This document shows, piece by piece, positions 31,687-41,185 of a DNA stretch of 43,301 nt (position 1 is its first letter; each line of letters starts with the position of its first letter). A program made the translations under genes and the position numbers. The DNA comes from Hortaea werneckii (taxonomy: Eukaryota > Ascomycota > Dothideomycetes > Mycosphaerellales > Teratosphaeriaceae), in the NCBI GenBank assembly GCA_037044905.1, contig JBAOKB010000057.1, positions 1 through 43,301 on the forward strand, written 5' to 3'. The notes under the pieces were generated by a model that saw nothing but the letters and a program-made list of their open reading frames with translations, was not told the DNA's origin and ran no database searches.

Positions 31687-34632
31687 ATGCCTACCTAACC
31701 TCCACTGTGCATTCCAGGTTGGCAGCCGAAATTCTGTGCGATTCAAATAGGTCTCTATTTGAGTCAATCGCTCGCCTCGGAAGAGCCGCCATTGCCGTCT
31801 AGAAGAAAACTAAAAGGCAGTCGGGGAATTACGGTGCACACGCCTCTCCCGCAATCGTTCCATCTTTTCTCCTAATGATGCATGTTCGCTTGACCATGGC
31901 ATCATTGCAGCATTATCCCCCCCTTATCCGACATCACAAGACACACAGCGGCAAGCCGCATCGACAACCTGGGCCGATCTATCCGGCAGACGGGTGAAGA
32001 GATCGTGAACACCACATATGCAGGTCTAGTCCCTGTCCCGAGCGAGCGAGCACGCTGAAAGACGGGCAGAAGGGTTGCTGCTGCGGCTGCGGCTGCAGCT
32101 GCAAGTCAGCTTTCACGCTCCGCCCATCGAATCGGACATTTTTCTTCTATCGCGGGGGGACAGATGCGTTGGCCTTCCCAGTCGCTTTTCCCAGCGATCT
32201 TCTCCTCATCCGGGATAGCTAACCATGTGGCGCTTGATCGAGGGATCCTCAACATTTCTTTGGCAGCTCGCGTAGTATTGCAAGATCGCAATGATCCCAG
32301 ACTGGTTTGAGTGTCTGCCGCAATCGCTGCCCTTATCTTTGCAACCACAGAAGGAGCCTCGGGGATTGGATATGCAGACGCACATGGCAGCACCGCCTCC
32401 CCTCCTGACGGGCCTTATCGTCAGTCCCTGTACACCTCATCAATGCGGACCCATTCTAATAACCCCGACGGACCCAACCCTGAGGAATCTTGACCAGATC
32501 TCACGGACTGCGCTCCGGACCTGATGAACCACAACCCGCCCGAACGTTCAGGCGGGAGCACGGCTGGGTGTTGTGAAAAGCGATGTTTTCGCACGTAGCT
32601 GCAGCGACCCTGTGTGTGTGTGATTCCCCAGTTTTGCGACAAAGCCAATCTGCGTTCACAAGGCAGCGCAGTGGAAGAGAGAGTATGCTCGGCGAAATCT
32701 TCTTTTTTGCCACCGGTCCAGCTCAAAGGTAGGTAGGCATTCTGACTCCTTAAGCGCAGGGTTCTCAGCCGAGTAACTTTCCTCCCGAACATGCCGTCGC
32801 AGCTTTATGTATTCAGCCCGTCCTTCCCGCGCGAGGGGGCGCAGGGTTTCAATACAAATGCGCAGGGCCTCATCATCAGGGCGGGCAAGAACGGTGGTGA
32901 AAGGTTCGTGGATCTGTGCTCTCGTGACCCTCAGCGTATGAAGCGCAGAACGCGGGCCAAACACCTTTGTTTTCTTCCTCATCATCAGGCCTAGGATGGG
33001 GATGATGCTTGGGACGGGGGTCTCCAAACAATAGCAATCCGCGTCTCTCGATCGTGTAAGATTCCTGCCTTCCCTCTTTAGGTGGCCATCTAGTGCGATA
33101 GGCATTGATAATACGCTTAGAGACCCCACAGACTGCACGCCTTCAGTATTACCTCCTTGCGAGATCGTCGCGCCGCCTGCATGCGCGGCAATCTTGTGGA
33201 ACACGGCACACGCCTAGTCCAGTTTCCATCCTTCCGGCATTGTCCCAAAGAGGACGAGATCGTCTCACACACGGCTGCACAATAACAGGGCGACAACCAA
33301 ACAACGCGAATCTGACATGTTTTGGCTCTCTTTCTCTTTCCCCTCAATTAAGTCCCGGCTATAATGTGTGCCCCCTCTAGGACCTATACTCTCTGCCTTC
33401 TATAACTCAGCCTTGGCTTTAGCGTTTGATCTATCAATGTGGAAGTTGGACATGGGAAAGAAAATCAGTATGTGGCAACGAGGTAGGTTTTGCCACTCGT
33501 TCACTCGTGAGAGGAACCCCATTCTGCCCGCTGTGGGGTCGACAAAGACAAGGATAGCCGGAGAGATCTCCGGAAGGACTGCCTCCCATCATCTCTCAGG
33601 ACTAGGTAGTCTCGCAAACACGAGTGCTGGCCGCTCGGCTGCTGTGCTGTGTGACCTTCCCAATCCTCGTTACCCATCTCGCTTGCAATCGCCCCTTTAA
33701 AACCCCCATCCTATCTGCCCCCCATGTCTTAGATCTCGCGTAGCACGTGTGAAAGTGGATCGCAAGATCTAACGAGGCGCAAGATCCAGCCCGTCCCCCT
33801 CTTGATCTTATGATCTTAAGACTCCCCCAGGGTCTTAACCACCCCACGTGTGCTACCCACTCCATATCGTATGTACTACAGTACGCTGCTGCTGCTAACC
33901 GAGATCTATTTCCCCCATACCCGGGCACGGTGGCACATTGCAGGTAGATGAGACATCCATTCTAACCAAATCGATTCCCGAAGCCCGAGGGCATGGGAAC
34001 CGAGATTTTCTCTGTGCTACATGCCACCCCGCTACACCAGGCATCTAAGACAACATCTGCAGGTCGCCTTTTAGGCGATCTGCATATGCGTTGTTCCTAT
34101 GCAGTGGAAGCGTGACGTGTCGAGTTCTCCTTTTCCGCGATGGTCCGCTGGTCGACCGAGATTGTTGCAGCTGGTTGGTTATTCTGGTGGCGATGGCTGT
34201 GTCGGGATATTGTGCCCTGCTGGCAAAGCCACCGTTCGATGGCGTATGCAATCGACCATGTTCCGTCAATGGGTTCGGCGAATGCAGCCAGGAAGGGCGT
34301 TCGCGGCTGTTCCTGCCCTTTTTGATTCTATTGCGTGGCAATGGGTTGCGCTGCAGGAAACCAGGGACACTCCATAGGGAGAGGGAAGGATGCTGACCCT
34401 GACAGTATTGGAGGAGCTGCTACTCAACTCCCTACTTGTAGGATTGACTTGGATGGCCGGGATCTTAATGAGCGGCTGGATTGCAGTTCAATTTCTTCGA
34501 TCCCTTGTCAAAGTAGGTATCCGTTTGGCTCAAGTACTCGATACCGGCAACTCCATTTACTTCTGCCCTTTTCCCTCTGTTGAAAGCAAAAGCGGAAATG
34601 TACATTGATCACTGTAATTCCTTTGACCTCGT

Positions 34633-34640
34633 TATATAAA
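34633..34640 (+). promoter_or_regulatory. TATA-box-like sequence
   Basis: TATATAAA 28 bp before an ATG (34668) that opens a 47-codon frame ending at 34811. That frame is antisense to the 3' flank of the Myb-like gene. This is the clearest TATA element I noticed in the window, but the transcript is hypothetical. Confidence 0.25.
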
Positions 34641-34830
34641 CACGGACAGAAACTTAATTAGCAAGCAATGGCTGTCCTGTCTTCCGAGGATGAGCAATCG
34701 CTGCTCCTAACCAGCAGAAGACCCTCTCAGAAACCCTATCTTGATCGTCCAGTAACATCTTTCAACAACTCTGCCTTCTCGCCTTCTCTGCACTGGAGTC
34801 GTAGTCGCTAAGATCAATCCTTCGACCTTA

Positions 34831-36018
34831 TCACTCAGCATACTCGCGCATCTGCTGGAAGAAGCGCGCCCCAGCGTCCTCGTCCGTTTGCTCCGTGCCG
34901 TCAGTCGCTGCCACAGCAGTAGTAGAGGTCGCAGAGTCGGCGTACTCGGATTGCATGGTTTGGGCACCCTCATCTTCCTCCGCCTTGACGACGTCTTCAC
35001 TCGTTCCCTTATCACCCATCCCGTCCTCACCTGTCAAGACATCTTCCATGTCATCCGTCGGCTCGAGTTTCGGCACGATGTAGTCCGGTCCACCGGCGAG
35101 ACCGTCCACATCTTTAATATCAGCATCGCTCCCGGCCGCAGCAATAGTCGACAAAGCCTCGCTCCCCTCCTTAATCATGGCCTCACGACCCTTCAACTTC
35201 TTCGAAGGCGTCTCGTCCATAGCAGCAGTGGCATCATCATCACAGTCAACAGCGCGCTTCTTGCTCCCACTAACCGGGGTCTTCGCACTCCCAGCTTCAG
35301 TCTTGCCAGCAGGAGAAGCGAGTCCAGCCCCACCGCTCTTGCCCTTCTTCTTTGTCGGCGTATTGCGGACTTTCCCACCCGGCGAAGCACCAGCAGTCCC
35401 AGTAGTAGCAGTAGCAGCAGCACCAGCAGATCCGTCCTGCGAAGCAACAACTTCTTCCGAAGATTATACCAGCACGTATTCGCCGACGCGGCGGTCTTAT
35501 ACCCGCCGAGCTGGGCGAGCTTCTTGTTGTCCACTTTGGGCGCGTCGCCGTCGAGGCATTGCCAGATAAGGTTCAGGAGCTTGAGGTCGCTGGGCGTGAG
35601 GTTGACTGGGGTTGCTTTGGTCGATGGGGAGGAGGGGGACGAGGGTGAGGATGGGGATGAGGATGTGGTGGTAGGGTTGGGCGTGTCGAAGAGTTTCTTC
35701 TTGAGGTTGTACCAGCATGTCTGAACGCCAGAGGGGGAAAAGGGGTTAGGACTTCTGATTTCGCTCGTGGGACTCGCTGCTGCTGGGTTGCCCGCACTTT
35801 GTAGGCAAAAGGGGGGGAGGGTTTGCACTTACATTAGCGGAAGCCGCGGTTTTGTACTCGCCGATTGTTGCAAGCTTCTTCATGTTGACCTGTGGGAAAC
35901 GGTCAGTAATGATCCGATTGTCGCAGGTGATCGAACGCACCTTGGGAGCGGTCTCGAAGCACTGCCAGACGAGGGACAGGAGCTTCTTCTCGCCAGGGGT
36001 AAGCTCGGTCTTCGACAT
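34831..36018 (-). CDS. Nuclear-type protein with two Myb-like/HTH repeats; apparent frameshift
   Basis: Start ATG 36016-36018. Exons 36018-35941 and 35889-35833, then a third exon from 35720 to the stop at 34831. Two ~50-residue repeats are evident. The first (LTPGEKKLLSLVWQCFE, then KLATIGEYKTAASANTCWYN, LKKKL) is split by both introns. The second (LTPSDLKLLNLIWQCLD, then KLAQLGGYKTAASANTCWYN, LRKKL) is uninterrupted. They resemble a short fungal Myb-like helix-turn-helix module (K-L-A-x-L-x-x-Y...N-x-K-K-L). After LRKK the reading frame must shift by one base near 35450 to enter the obvious Ala/Thr-, Lys- and Asp/Glu-rich tail (VVASQDGSAGAAATATTG, KKRAVDCDDDA, ...FFQQMREYAE). Without the shift the protein ends at 35193 in an unnatural Leu/Arg-rich run. 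Shift-corrected length is about 341 aa. A sequencing error, a real mutation or an unusual intron are possible. Chromatin or DNA binding is inferred. Confidence 0.7.
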
Positions 36019-36611
36019 GATGATGGTGGGAGAGTCTGGTGTATGGTTGTAGGGCAGATTCTTGATTGGAAAAAGTTTATCGAAATCGAAGAATGACAAG
36101 ATCTAGTCCAGTAGAGTCAAGTGTGCAAGGTATCAAGCTGGAATCTTCTAGTCAGACGACTCGATATGAAACAGGCAGCTGCACGGGGAATGCTGGTTCT
36201 TTTTCATGTGATACTCGTGCTGAAGCTAAGTTTAGGCCGTAGCTTCCACGCAGGCCTCACTCAACTAAATGTAAACACAACTGTTAAGCTGTGCACCTCA
36301 GTTCATTCCATCTCCTACTTCTGGGGCATATGAATTGCTCAATTTGCCCATCCCGGCCCATGCTGATGGGCGTAGTGAGAACGCTCCACTCGCAGCAGGC
36401 CAGTCCCTCTCCTTTCTCCGTCAAGGTCGCAAAATCAGACTTGTGGTGCACCGCAGCAGCTCCACGATTCAATGTGCTTCATTGGTCTCCCCAGGATCGC
36501 TTTTGAGAACGGCCCTCTGCCATACACACAGAGAGATCTCTGCAAACTCCATGCGCCATCCTTCCCATTCCCTTTCGCGACAAAATACCAAAACGTGAAA
36601 CCGTTCCGCGT
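36019..36611. other. Spacer between the Myb-like gene and SmD1
   Basis: A 593 bp tandem spacer on the minus strand: promoter of the Myb-like gene and 3' flank of SmD1. No coding exon recognised. Confidence 0.6.
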
Positions 36612-37098
36612 CTAGAATCCTCTGCCACGTCCTCTGCCCCTACCCCTGCCTCTCGGGCCACCGCGGCCGCCTCTCATCCCACCGCGACCTCCCTTGTCCG
36701 CAGCCTCCTTCCTCGCCTTGTTCCTCGGCTTCGGCGTCTCGTCGATTAGCAGCGTGTCCAGTGGTAAGCTATCCGGCAGGATGTAATATCGGATCTCGCT
36801 GCCTCTTATGCTGATCTGGTCCAAGGAGATCTGGCTCCCGCCTTTGGGCGTCATCTTGGCCGTGCGCAAGTTGGTGTTCATCTGAGGGGAGACGGAGGCG
36901 ATGGTGCCGTGGACGATTGTGCCGGTCTTCAGTTCAATCGTGACCGTTTCATTGGTGCATTTCATTAGAAATCTGCGGAAGCGGTTGGTGTTAGCCAGGC
37001 CGGCACTTGTTGGTCCGCATGTAGCCTTCGCATTGCAGTTCAGCATGCGGCAGGCTTTGCGCAGAGATGAAGGTCGGGGCTTACCTGACGAGCTTCAT
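36612..37098 (-). CDS. Small nuclear ribonucleoprotein Sm D1
   Basis: Two exons: a 14-nt first exon (37098-37085, MKLV plus two bases) and 36972-36612, giving 124 aa (human SmD1 is 119). The tiny first exon is needed because without it the MKLVRFLMKCTNETVTIEL start is lost. The Sm1 motif (ETVTIELKTGTIVHGTIASV, then MNTNLRTAK) and Sm2 motif (ISIRGSEIRYYILPDSLPLD) are intact. The tail ends in the RG-rich stretch GGPRGRGRGRGRGRGF, the target of symmetric arginine dimethylation in SmD1. SmD1 forms the heptameric ring on U1, U2, U4 and U5 snRNAs in the nucleus and works in pre-mRNA splicing. The intron is 112 nt (GTAAGC..GCAG). Confidence 0.97.
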
Positions 37099-37529
37099 TT
37101 TGGCAGTAGGTTGCGCTCAGCGCTGAGCTTCAATCGGCAAGATGATTGGTGTGCTGACTTGAGACTTAGGGTAAAGAGATGGGTCTACTGCACGAATGTC
37201 GCGCGCGAAAGCTCCAGTCGATGTCAGTCAGTCGTCTGGCGTGGAACCGTAAACGCGAGTCAGACACTGCACTTTCAAGGCTGGTCTTGGCGAATAAGGT
37301 CCGTGCACAATCTTCTGCAGTTGGATTGGATGTATTGAATACAGTATGAAGAATATTGTACCATAGTCAATAATGCTGGCGTACGTGTAGACAAAATGAT
37401 ATATAGCGATGGCAAGACACTTGTGGTCTGCGTGCGTGTTGAACGTAATATAGCCAGCGCAGCTTGCAAAACGTCCCTTCTTGACGATCACATAGCAAGA
37501 CTCCATGGCAGTACATACTTAATTCAATG
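37099..37529. other. Spacer between SmD1 and PKR1
   Basis: A 431 bp tandem spacer: promoter of SmD1 and 3' flank of the Pkr1 gene, both on the minus strand. No coding exon seen. Confidence 0.6.
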
Positions 37530-38123
37530 TCACCTTTCGTCTTCCACCTTCTCCCACTCGCTATCAGTACTGCTAATATCGCCACTCCTGTCTCCAGCTT
37601 GCACACTTCGCTGCTTCGTCCCTAAACGTTCACCAGCTTGGATCCCACTTGCTGCACCACCACCGCCGCTCTTCGCACTGCTCCCGCTCGCCTTGACGGC
37701 GTCAATGGTATCCCTTCGTGACGTCTTCGTCTCGCCAGTCGTTTGATATCCTTTCGCATCCGGCTTAGTACCTTTGATGTGTTCCTCCGTCTCGGTATCC
37801 TCCCCTGCCTCATCATCCGCACCACTGCCAGCAGACTCGCTCCCTTCCTTCCTGTCTATATCCTTCTTCTGTTTCCGCAACCTCTCCGCTTCTTCTTCCT
37901 TCAGCTGTGCCGCCTGCAGTTCACTCGCAAACCAATTCACGCTCCACCATAGTCCTCCACAGAGCACGGAGAGGATGACAAAATGGATGCTGTACGTCGC
38001 GATCAGCAGAGCCAGTAAGAGGAACTGCAGAGCTGCGAAAGTGACATTCGTCGCGACGAGGAGTGTTGGTGTCGGGCCGGGCGTGAAGACTGCCGACCAG
38101 AGGTTTTCGACGAAGTTGGCCAT
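37530..38123 (-). CDS. PKR1: V-ATPase assembly factor Pkr1
   Basis: Single exon, 197 aa, ATG 38121-38123. The N-terminal ~75 residues match yeast Pkr1: MANFVENLWSAVFTPGPTPT (yeast MANFFVRLWESVFEPG), then two membrane helices (about 20-41, LLVATNVTFAALQFLLLALL, and about 46-66, IHFVILSVLCGGLWWSVNWF), then an SEL element. The C-terminal 120 residues are charged and Ser/Gly/Thr-rich and probably cytosolic; they are longer than in yeast (122 aa in total). Pkr1 is an ER membrane protein that works with Vma12, Vma21 and Vma22 to assemble the V0 sector of the vacuolar H+-ATPase. Start and length agree with fungal orthologues. Confidence 0.92.
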   Translation of the reverse strand: MANFVENLWSAVFTPGPTPTLLVATNVTFAALQFLLLALLIATYSIHFVILSVLCGGLWWSVNWFASELQAAQLKEEEAERLRKQKKDIDRKEGSESAGSGADDEAGEDTETEEHIKGTKPDAKGYQTTGETKTSRRDTIDAVKASGSSAKSGGGGAASGIQAGERLGTKQRSVQAGDRSGDISSTDSEWEKVEDER

Positions 38124-39049
38124 GGCTGCTAATGGGGTGATGTTTTATGTTGATTCTTGATGTTTCCTGCTCGCCCGGCGACTCCTGTCCAGGAAGAGAA
38201 AATCTTATTGTTGCGTTTGTGAAGGTGCTTCTAATCTCAAGCCTGCGTGCGAAGCGAGGCGGTCCATGCAATAGCACCAGGCCTCTCTGGTGATATAGCG
38301 GCAATGCAATGGGCCTGTTCCCGTTGGTACGCTTCGCTAAACAAGGTGAAACTGACAAAACACAAGGACTATATGAGATGGAGAACCGGCTTCTCTATTA
38401 AGGTACTTACAGTTTATGCTACCGCACAGGACGTGTTAAGTGTCGCAGATAAGAAGCGGGCTGGCGTGAAGGCAGCTTTGGCCGCTGGCACAGCTCATCC
38501 CCCGAAGCTCACGAGGGGCTTCGACCAACGTCATTCTGCACGGGTCACGAGGCAGCGAATTGGCATGTGTACAGTTTTGTCGAGAGTGGTTTGGCATAAC
38601 CATGGTGCTCTCACTCAATTACCTGATCCATGGGCCAGGGATCGCGGTAATCATCAGATATGACACCATTGCCGACTATGACGAATGTCACTTATCTGTA
38701 GCTATCCTACCAGGCTGTATTGGATCCCCGGTCCCTCTGCTTGAGAAGCTTAGAGCTCAGAATACCAGTCCAAGTAGTATGATGGGGCGCTACCTACGGA
38801 CTCTTTAGACCAGCAGCACAATATTTCGAAATCATTCTCAAAATTAAGAGACCGATAGAAACCTCTGACCATGAGTGTACCAACTATGAACCTTCCAAGT
38901 CTCACACTCCTCCCTTTCTAAGTTTGCAGGTTGAAAAGATCACAGTCCACAAACACAACCCTGTCATCATCCAGGTACGAGGCATTCAACAAGCGCCCAT
39001 GTACGGAGACCCAGAAACCACGTCCTGAGAACCTGACTAAGTATCCCAC
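38124..39049. other. Spacer between PKR1 and the App1-like gene
   Basis: A 926 bp spacer with the Pkr1 promoter on the left and the 3' flank of the App1-like gene on the right. A 138-codon open frame on the plus strand (38247-38663) begins at GTG, has no recognisable domain and is probably chance. Confidence 0.55.
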
Positions 39050-40384
39050 TCAACCAAAATGCTCCCCTCCAACCAAAGCATCCGGATGCCTACTCAACTC
39101 CTCCACCCGCTCAGCCAACTCCGCCGGATCAGAGAACACATACCACAGCCTCGGATCCAGCTCCCTAAACGCCTTCTCGAACCTCTCCGGCTGATTCTTG
39201 TCCTCCGACATGCCCGCGATCCCCGTCGCCTTGCGGATGAAGATGGCGCGGATCCAGCCGGGATACTTCCTCGCCATGTCGCCGTAGCTCTCGGGATCCG
39301 ACTGCGTCGAGTCCCCGATGCAGACGAAGCGGCGGTGCGGGAACCAGGAGTGGATCTTCGTGATGCGGTCGTTCTTGTAGTCCGTCGTCCCCGCTTGGAG
39401 GGAGGTGATCAGGCCGCCGAGATTCTGCCATGAGGCGTCCCGGAGGATCATGGTCCCGTGTGGGAAGTGCGTGTCGCGGAATTGTCGGAGGAAAGGGTAG
39501 AGGTTGTAAGGGGAGGCGGAGAGGTAGAAGAAGGTAGGGTCGTTGAGGAGGGACTTGATTTTCGTGTAGAGGTCTGGCGTTCCCGCGATGGGTTCCGGGT
39601 TCTCGACTGTGAAGGTGTTTTCTAGGATGCCGATCGCGTCCGTGGTTTGCGTGACTTTGATCGTGTCGTCGATGTCGCTTATCACGCCCCAGCCCTGCTC
39701 CTCCGCGAAGACTGTTGTACATGGGAGGCCGAAGGGAGGTGGGAGGTTGAGGGCGTTGCTCTTCAAGACTTCCACCCTTGGTTGGAAGTGTAGGCCGTGT
39801 AGACCAGTGCTAATACCGCTCATGTTTGACGGACCAAGCGTCTGTTCCTCTTTGCCACCGATGCTGACACGGACCGTACGGTTGGGAAGCACAGCGTCAG
39901 TGAAGTTCTGCAGGCGCTTCGAGATGCGATCTTTCGTTGCCGTGTCCTCGTCGTTGATGTTCAACGCCTTGATCACAGCACCTGCCACGCCCGCGAGATC
40001 TTCGCCAGAGTTCTTGATAAAATATGCTGCGACAAACTCAACTTCCCATCCACTACCGCTCCTTACAGCGGCTCCATCTGGGTTCGTGGGATGCGTGTCA
40101 TGGGACCCTTTTAAATCTTGAAGCTCCGGCCGCTTGTCCTCAGACGAGGGCGAGCGGAAGGCCGTGTTGTCAAGTAGCCAGATGTTGTGGAGAGCTGGGT
40201 CAATAGGCTTAGATTTAGACCACGGCAGCACAATAGGGTAGCGGTCGAAGAGATCTGGCAGCCAGCTACGAAGGTCATCAGGCACCTCAGGCGAGAAAGG
40301 GCAGTCCTTTTCAATCTCGGCTCCGTGCATAAGGTCAACCGTCGTACGGCGAGCCTGATCAGTCAATTCGCGGAAGAATCCCAT
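39050..40384 (-). CDS. App1-like phosphatidate phosphatase (DUF2183 family)
   Basis: Single exon, 444 aa, ATG 40382-40384 (MGFFRELTDQ). The catalytic DxDxT motif of the HAD-like phosphatidate phosphatases is at 237-241 (SDIDDTIKVT). Family blocks follow: PDLYTKIKSLL, FFYLSASPYNLYPFLRQF, FPHGTMILRDASW, YKNDRITKIHSWFPHRRFVCIGDSTQSDPESYG and WIRAIFIRKATG. The upstream part (about 60-230) is the beta-sandwich-like region of App1 proteins, with GLHGLHFQPRVEVL. Yeast App1 is an Mg2+-dependent phosphatidate phosphatase at actin patches that makes diacylglycerol during endocytosis. This protein is shorter than yeast App1 (587 aa), lacking the long C-terminal SH3-binding tail, and no signal peptide is seen, so it may be a short paralogue. 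Catalytic residues are intact. Confidence 0.92.
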   Translation of the reverse strand: MGFFRELTDQARRTTVDLMHGAEIEKDCPFSPEVPDDLRSWLPDLFDRYPIVLPWSKSKPIDPALHNIWLLDNTAFRSPSSEDKRPELQDLKGSHDTHPTNPDGAAVRSGSGWEVEFVAAYFIKNSGEDLAGVAGAVIKALNINDEDTATKDRISKRLQNFTDAVLPNRTVRVSIGGKEEQTLGPSNMSGISTGLHGLHFQPRVEVLKSNALNLPPPFGLPCTTVFAEEQGWGVISDIDDTIKVTQTTDAIGILENTFTVENPEPIAGTPDLYTKIKSLLNDPTFFYLSASPYNLYPFLRQFRDTHFPHGTMILRDASWQNLGGLITSLQAGTTDYKNDRITKIHSWFPHRRFVCIGDSTQSDPESYGDMARKYPGWIRAIFIRKATGIAGMSEDKNQPERFEKAFRELDPRLWYVFSDPAELAERVEELSRHPDALVGGEHFG

Positions 40385-41098
40385 GGTGAAATGTGTCCTC
40401 TTGTGGAAAGCTGATGATGATGAAATATGTAATGCTGCCCTTCAAGAGACCTAATCGCGACTATGGTGGCACTTTGGGCGCAGTCGAGCTAATGATGTGG
40501 CTTGCTGGTGATATTCGACGTCGATTAATTGATATGGCTAGCAGTGTTCTGTGTTACACCATACTACGAAAGTATAGAAGTTGTGATTGTTGAAACACTG
40601 CAATGCAGTGCTCTGGGGAATCGGTAGCAGCAATATAGTTGTGTGATGGTGGCACGCGATGCTCTGCCGGCCGCGCTTTTCGCACGCGTTTCCGTCTTGC
40701 TATGATCCGTTTCAGACAGACGAGAGCGTGTTCAAGGTCTTGACTGACGGTGAACATGTGATGCGAACGTGGGTCATGCCCGCCGCTTTCCCTGCATCAA
40801 CGCTCTCGGCAACGCCTTGGAAGGCTATCGCATGATGAAACTGAATATAGCTGGTCGCTTGCACAACGACTTGGGGGGGATACCGGCGCCAAGCTCACCA
40901 GCATAGACTTCGGTCTAAAGGACGGAATCATTGCGAGGAATCGTGACACAACTCGTGCGGCTGACAGTCGAACGTGTTTTTCCATGAGGTTTCGGTTTTG
41001 CCAATCGCCTTTGTAAAAATAAGCAATATAAGCAATTTTGAGCCTCGTCTCATCAGCTCGCAGGGGATAACTTCCCTACGAAGCGAGATTCAAATCTC
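40385..41098. other. Promoter region of the App1-like gene, up to the tRNA
   Basis: A 714 bp stretch with no coding exon. The left part holds the App1-like promoter (minus strand). The right end carries a perfect 8-bp inverted repeat that touches the tRNA gene (41083-41100). Confidence 0.6.
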
Positions 41099-41100
41099 GC
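41083..41100. repeat. Perfect inverted repeat abutting the tRNA-Cys gene
   Basis: GCGAGATT, CA, AATCTCGC: 8-bp arms with a 2-nt loop. The last two bases are the first two bases of the tRNA. The centre (GATTCAAATC) resembles a tRNA B box, but a canonical 5-7-5 T-arm does not fold, so it is not a functional tRNA end. Confidence 0.7.
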
Positions 41101-41185
41101 TCCTTTAGCTCAGTGGTAGAGCGTGGGATTGCAGTTGTACAACTGAATCATCCTAAGGTCGCTTGTTCGAACCAGGCAGGGAGCT
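41099..41185 (+). tRNA. tRNA-Cys (anticodon GCA) with 15-nt intron
   Basis: The acceptor stem pairs GCTCCTT (41099-41105) with AGGGAGC (41178-41184), with one G-T pair, and the discriminator is T (usual for Cys). The D-arm is GCTC-AGTGGTA-GAGC. The anticodon stem TGGGA/TCCTA (41126-41130, 41151-41155) includes one G-T. The anticodon GCA is at 41131-41133, preceded by TT. The T-arm is GCTTG-TTCGAAC-CAGGC (41161-41177). Between base 37 (41134) and base 38 (41150) lie 15 extra nucleotides (41135-41149), the standard place of nuclear tRNA introns. The exon-intron sequence CAGTTGTACAACTG is a perfect palindrome, so the intron can pair with the anticodon. Internal A box (TAGCTCAGTGG) and B box (TGTTCGAACC) are present. 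Confidence 0.93.

Larger units (their letters stand above)
29761..34830. other. Gene-poor 5.07 kb spacer
   Basis: The first ~350 bp (29761-30110) are probably the promoter and leader of the Gln-rich gene. Beyond that I find no gene with a recognisable domain, although base composition is not obviously AT-rich or RIP-like. Noted within it: a C11 run (30814-30824), three TGACGT sites (31621-31686), a coding-like minus-strand stretch (about 32660-32970), a hydrophobic 72-codon ATG frame at 34390-34608 (+), and a TATATAAA with a 47-codon frame near 34633-34811 (+). The right end is the 3' flank of the Myb-like gene. Confidence 0.5.

Noticed and set aside
35193..35445. Leu/Arg-rich continuation of the Myb-like protein as a membrane segment
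   Set aside because: It is the wrong-frame reading of GCT/ACT-type codons; the other frame gives a natural Ala/Thr-rich linker and a long acidic tail.
38247..38663. 138-codon plus-strand open frame between PKR1 and the App1-like gene
   Set aside because: Begins at GTG, has no domain or splice support, and lies over the Pkr1 promoter.
41041..41100. A second tRNA (3' half) immediately upstream of tRNA-Cys
   Set aside because: A B-box-like TTCAAAT is present, but the T-stem mispairs and no matching 5' acceptor half is found upstream.
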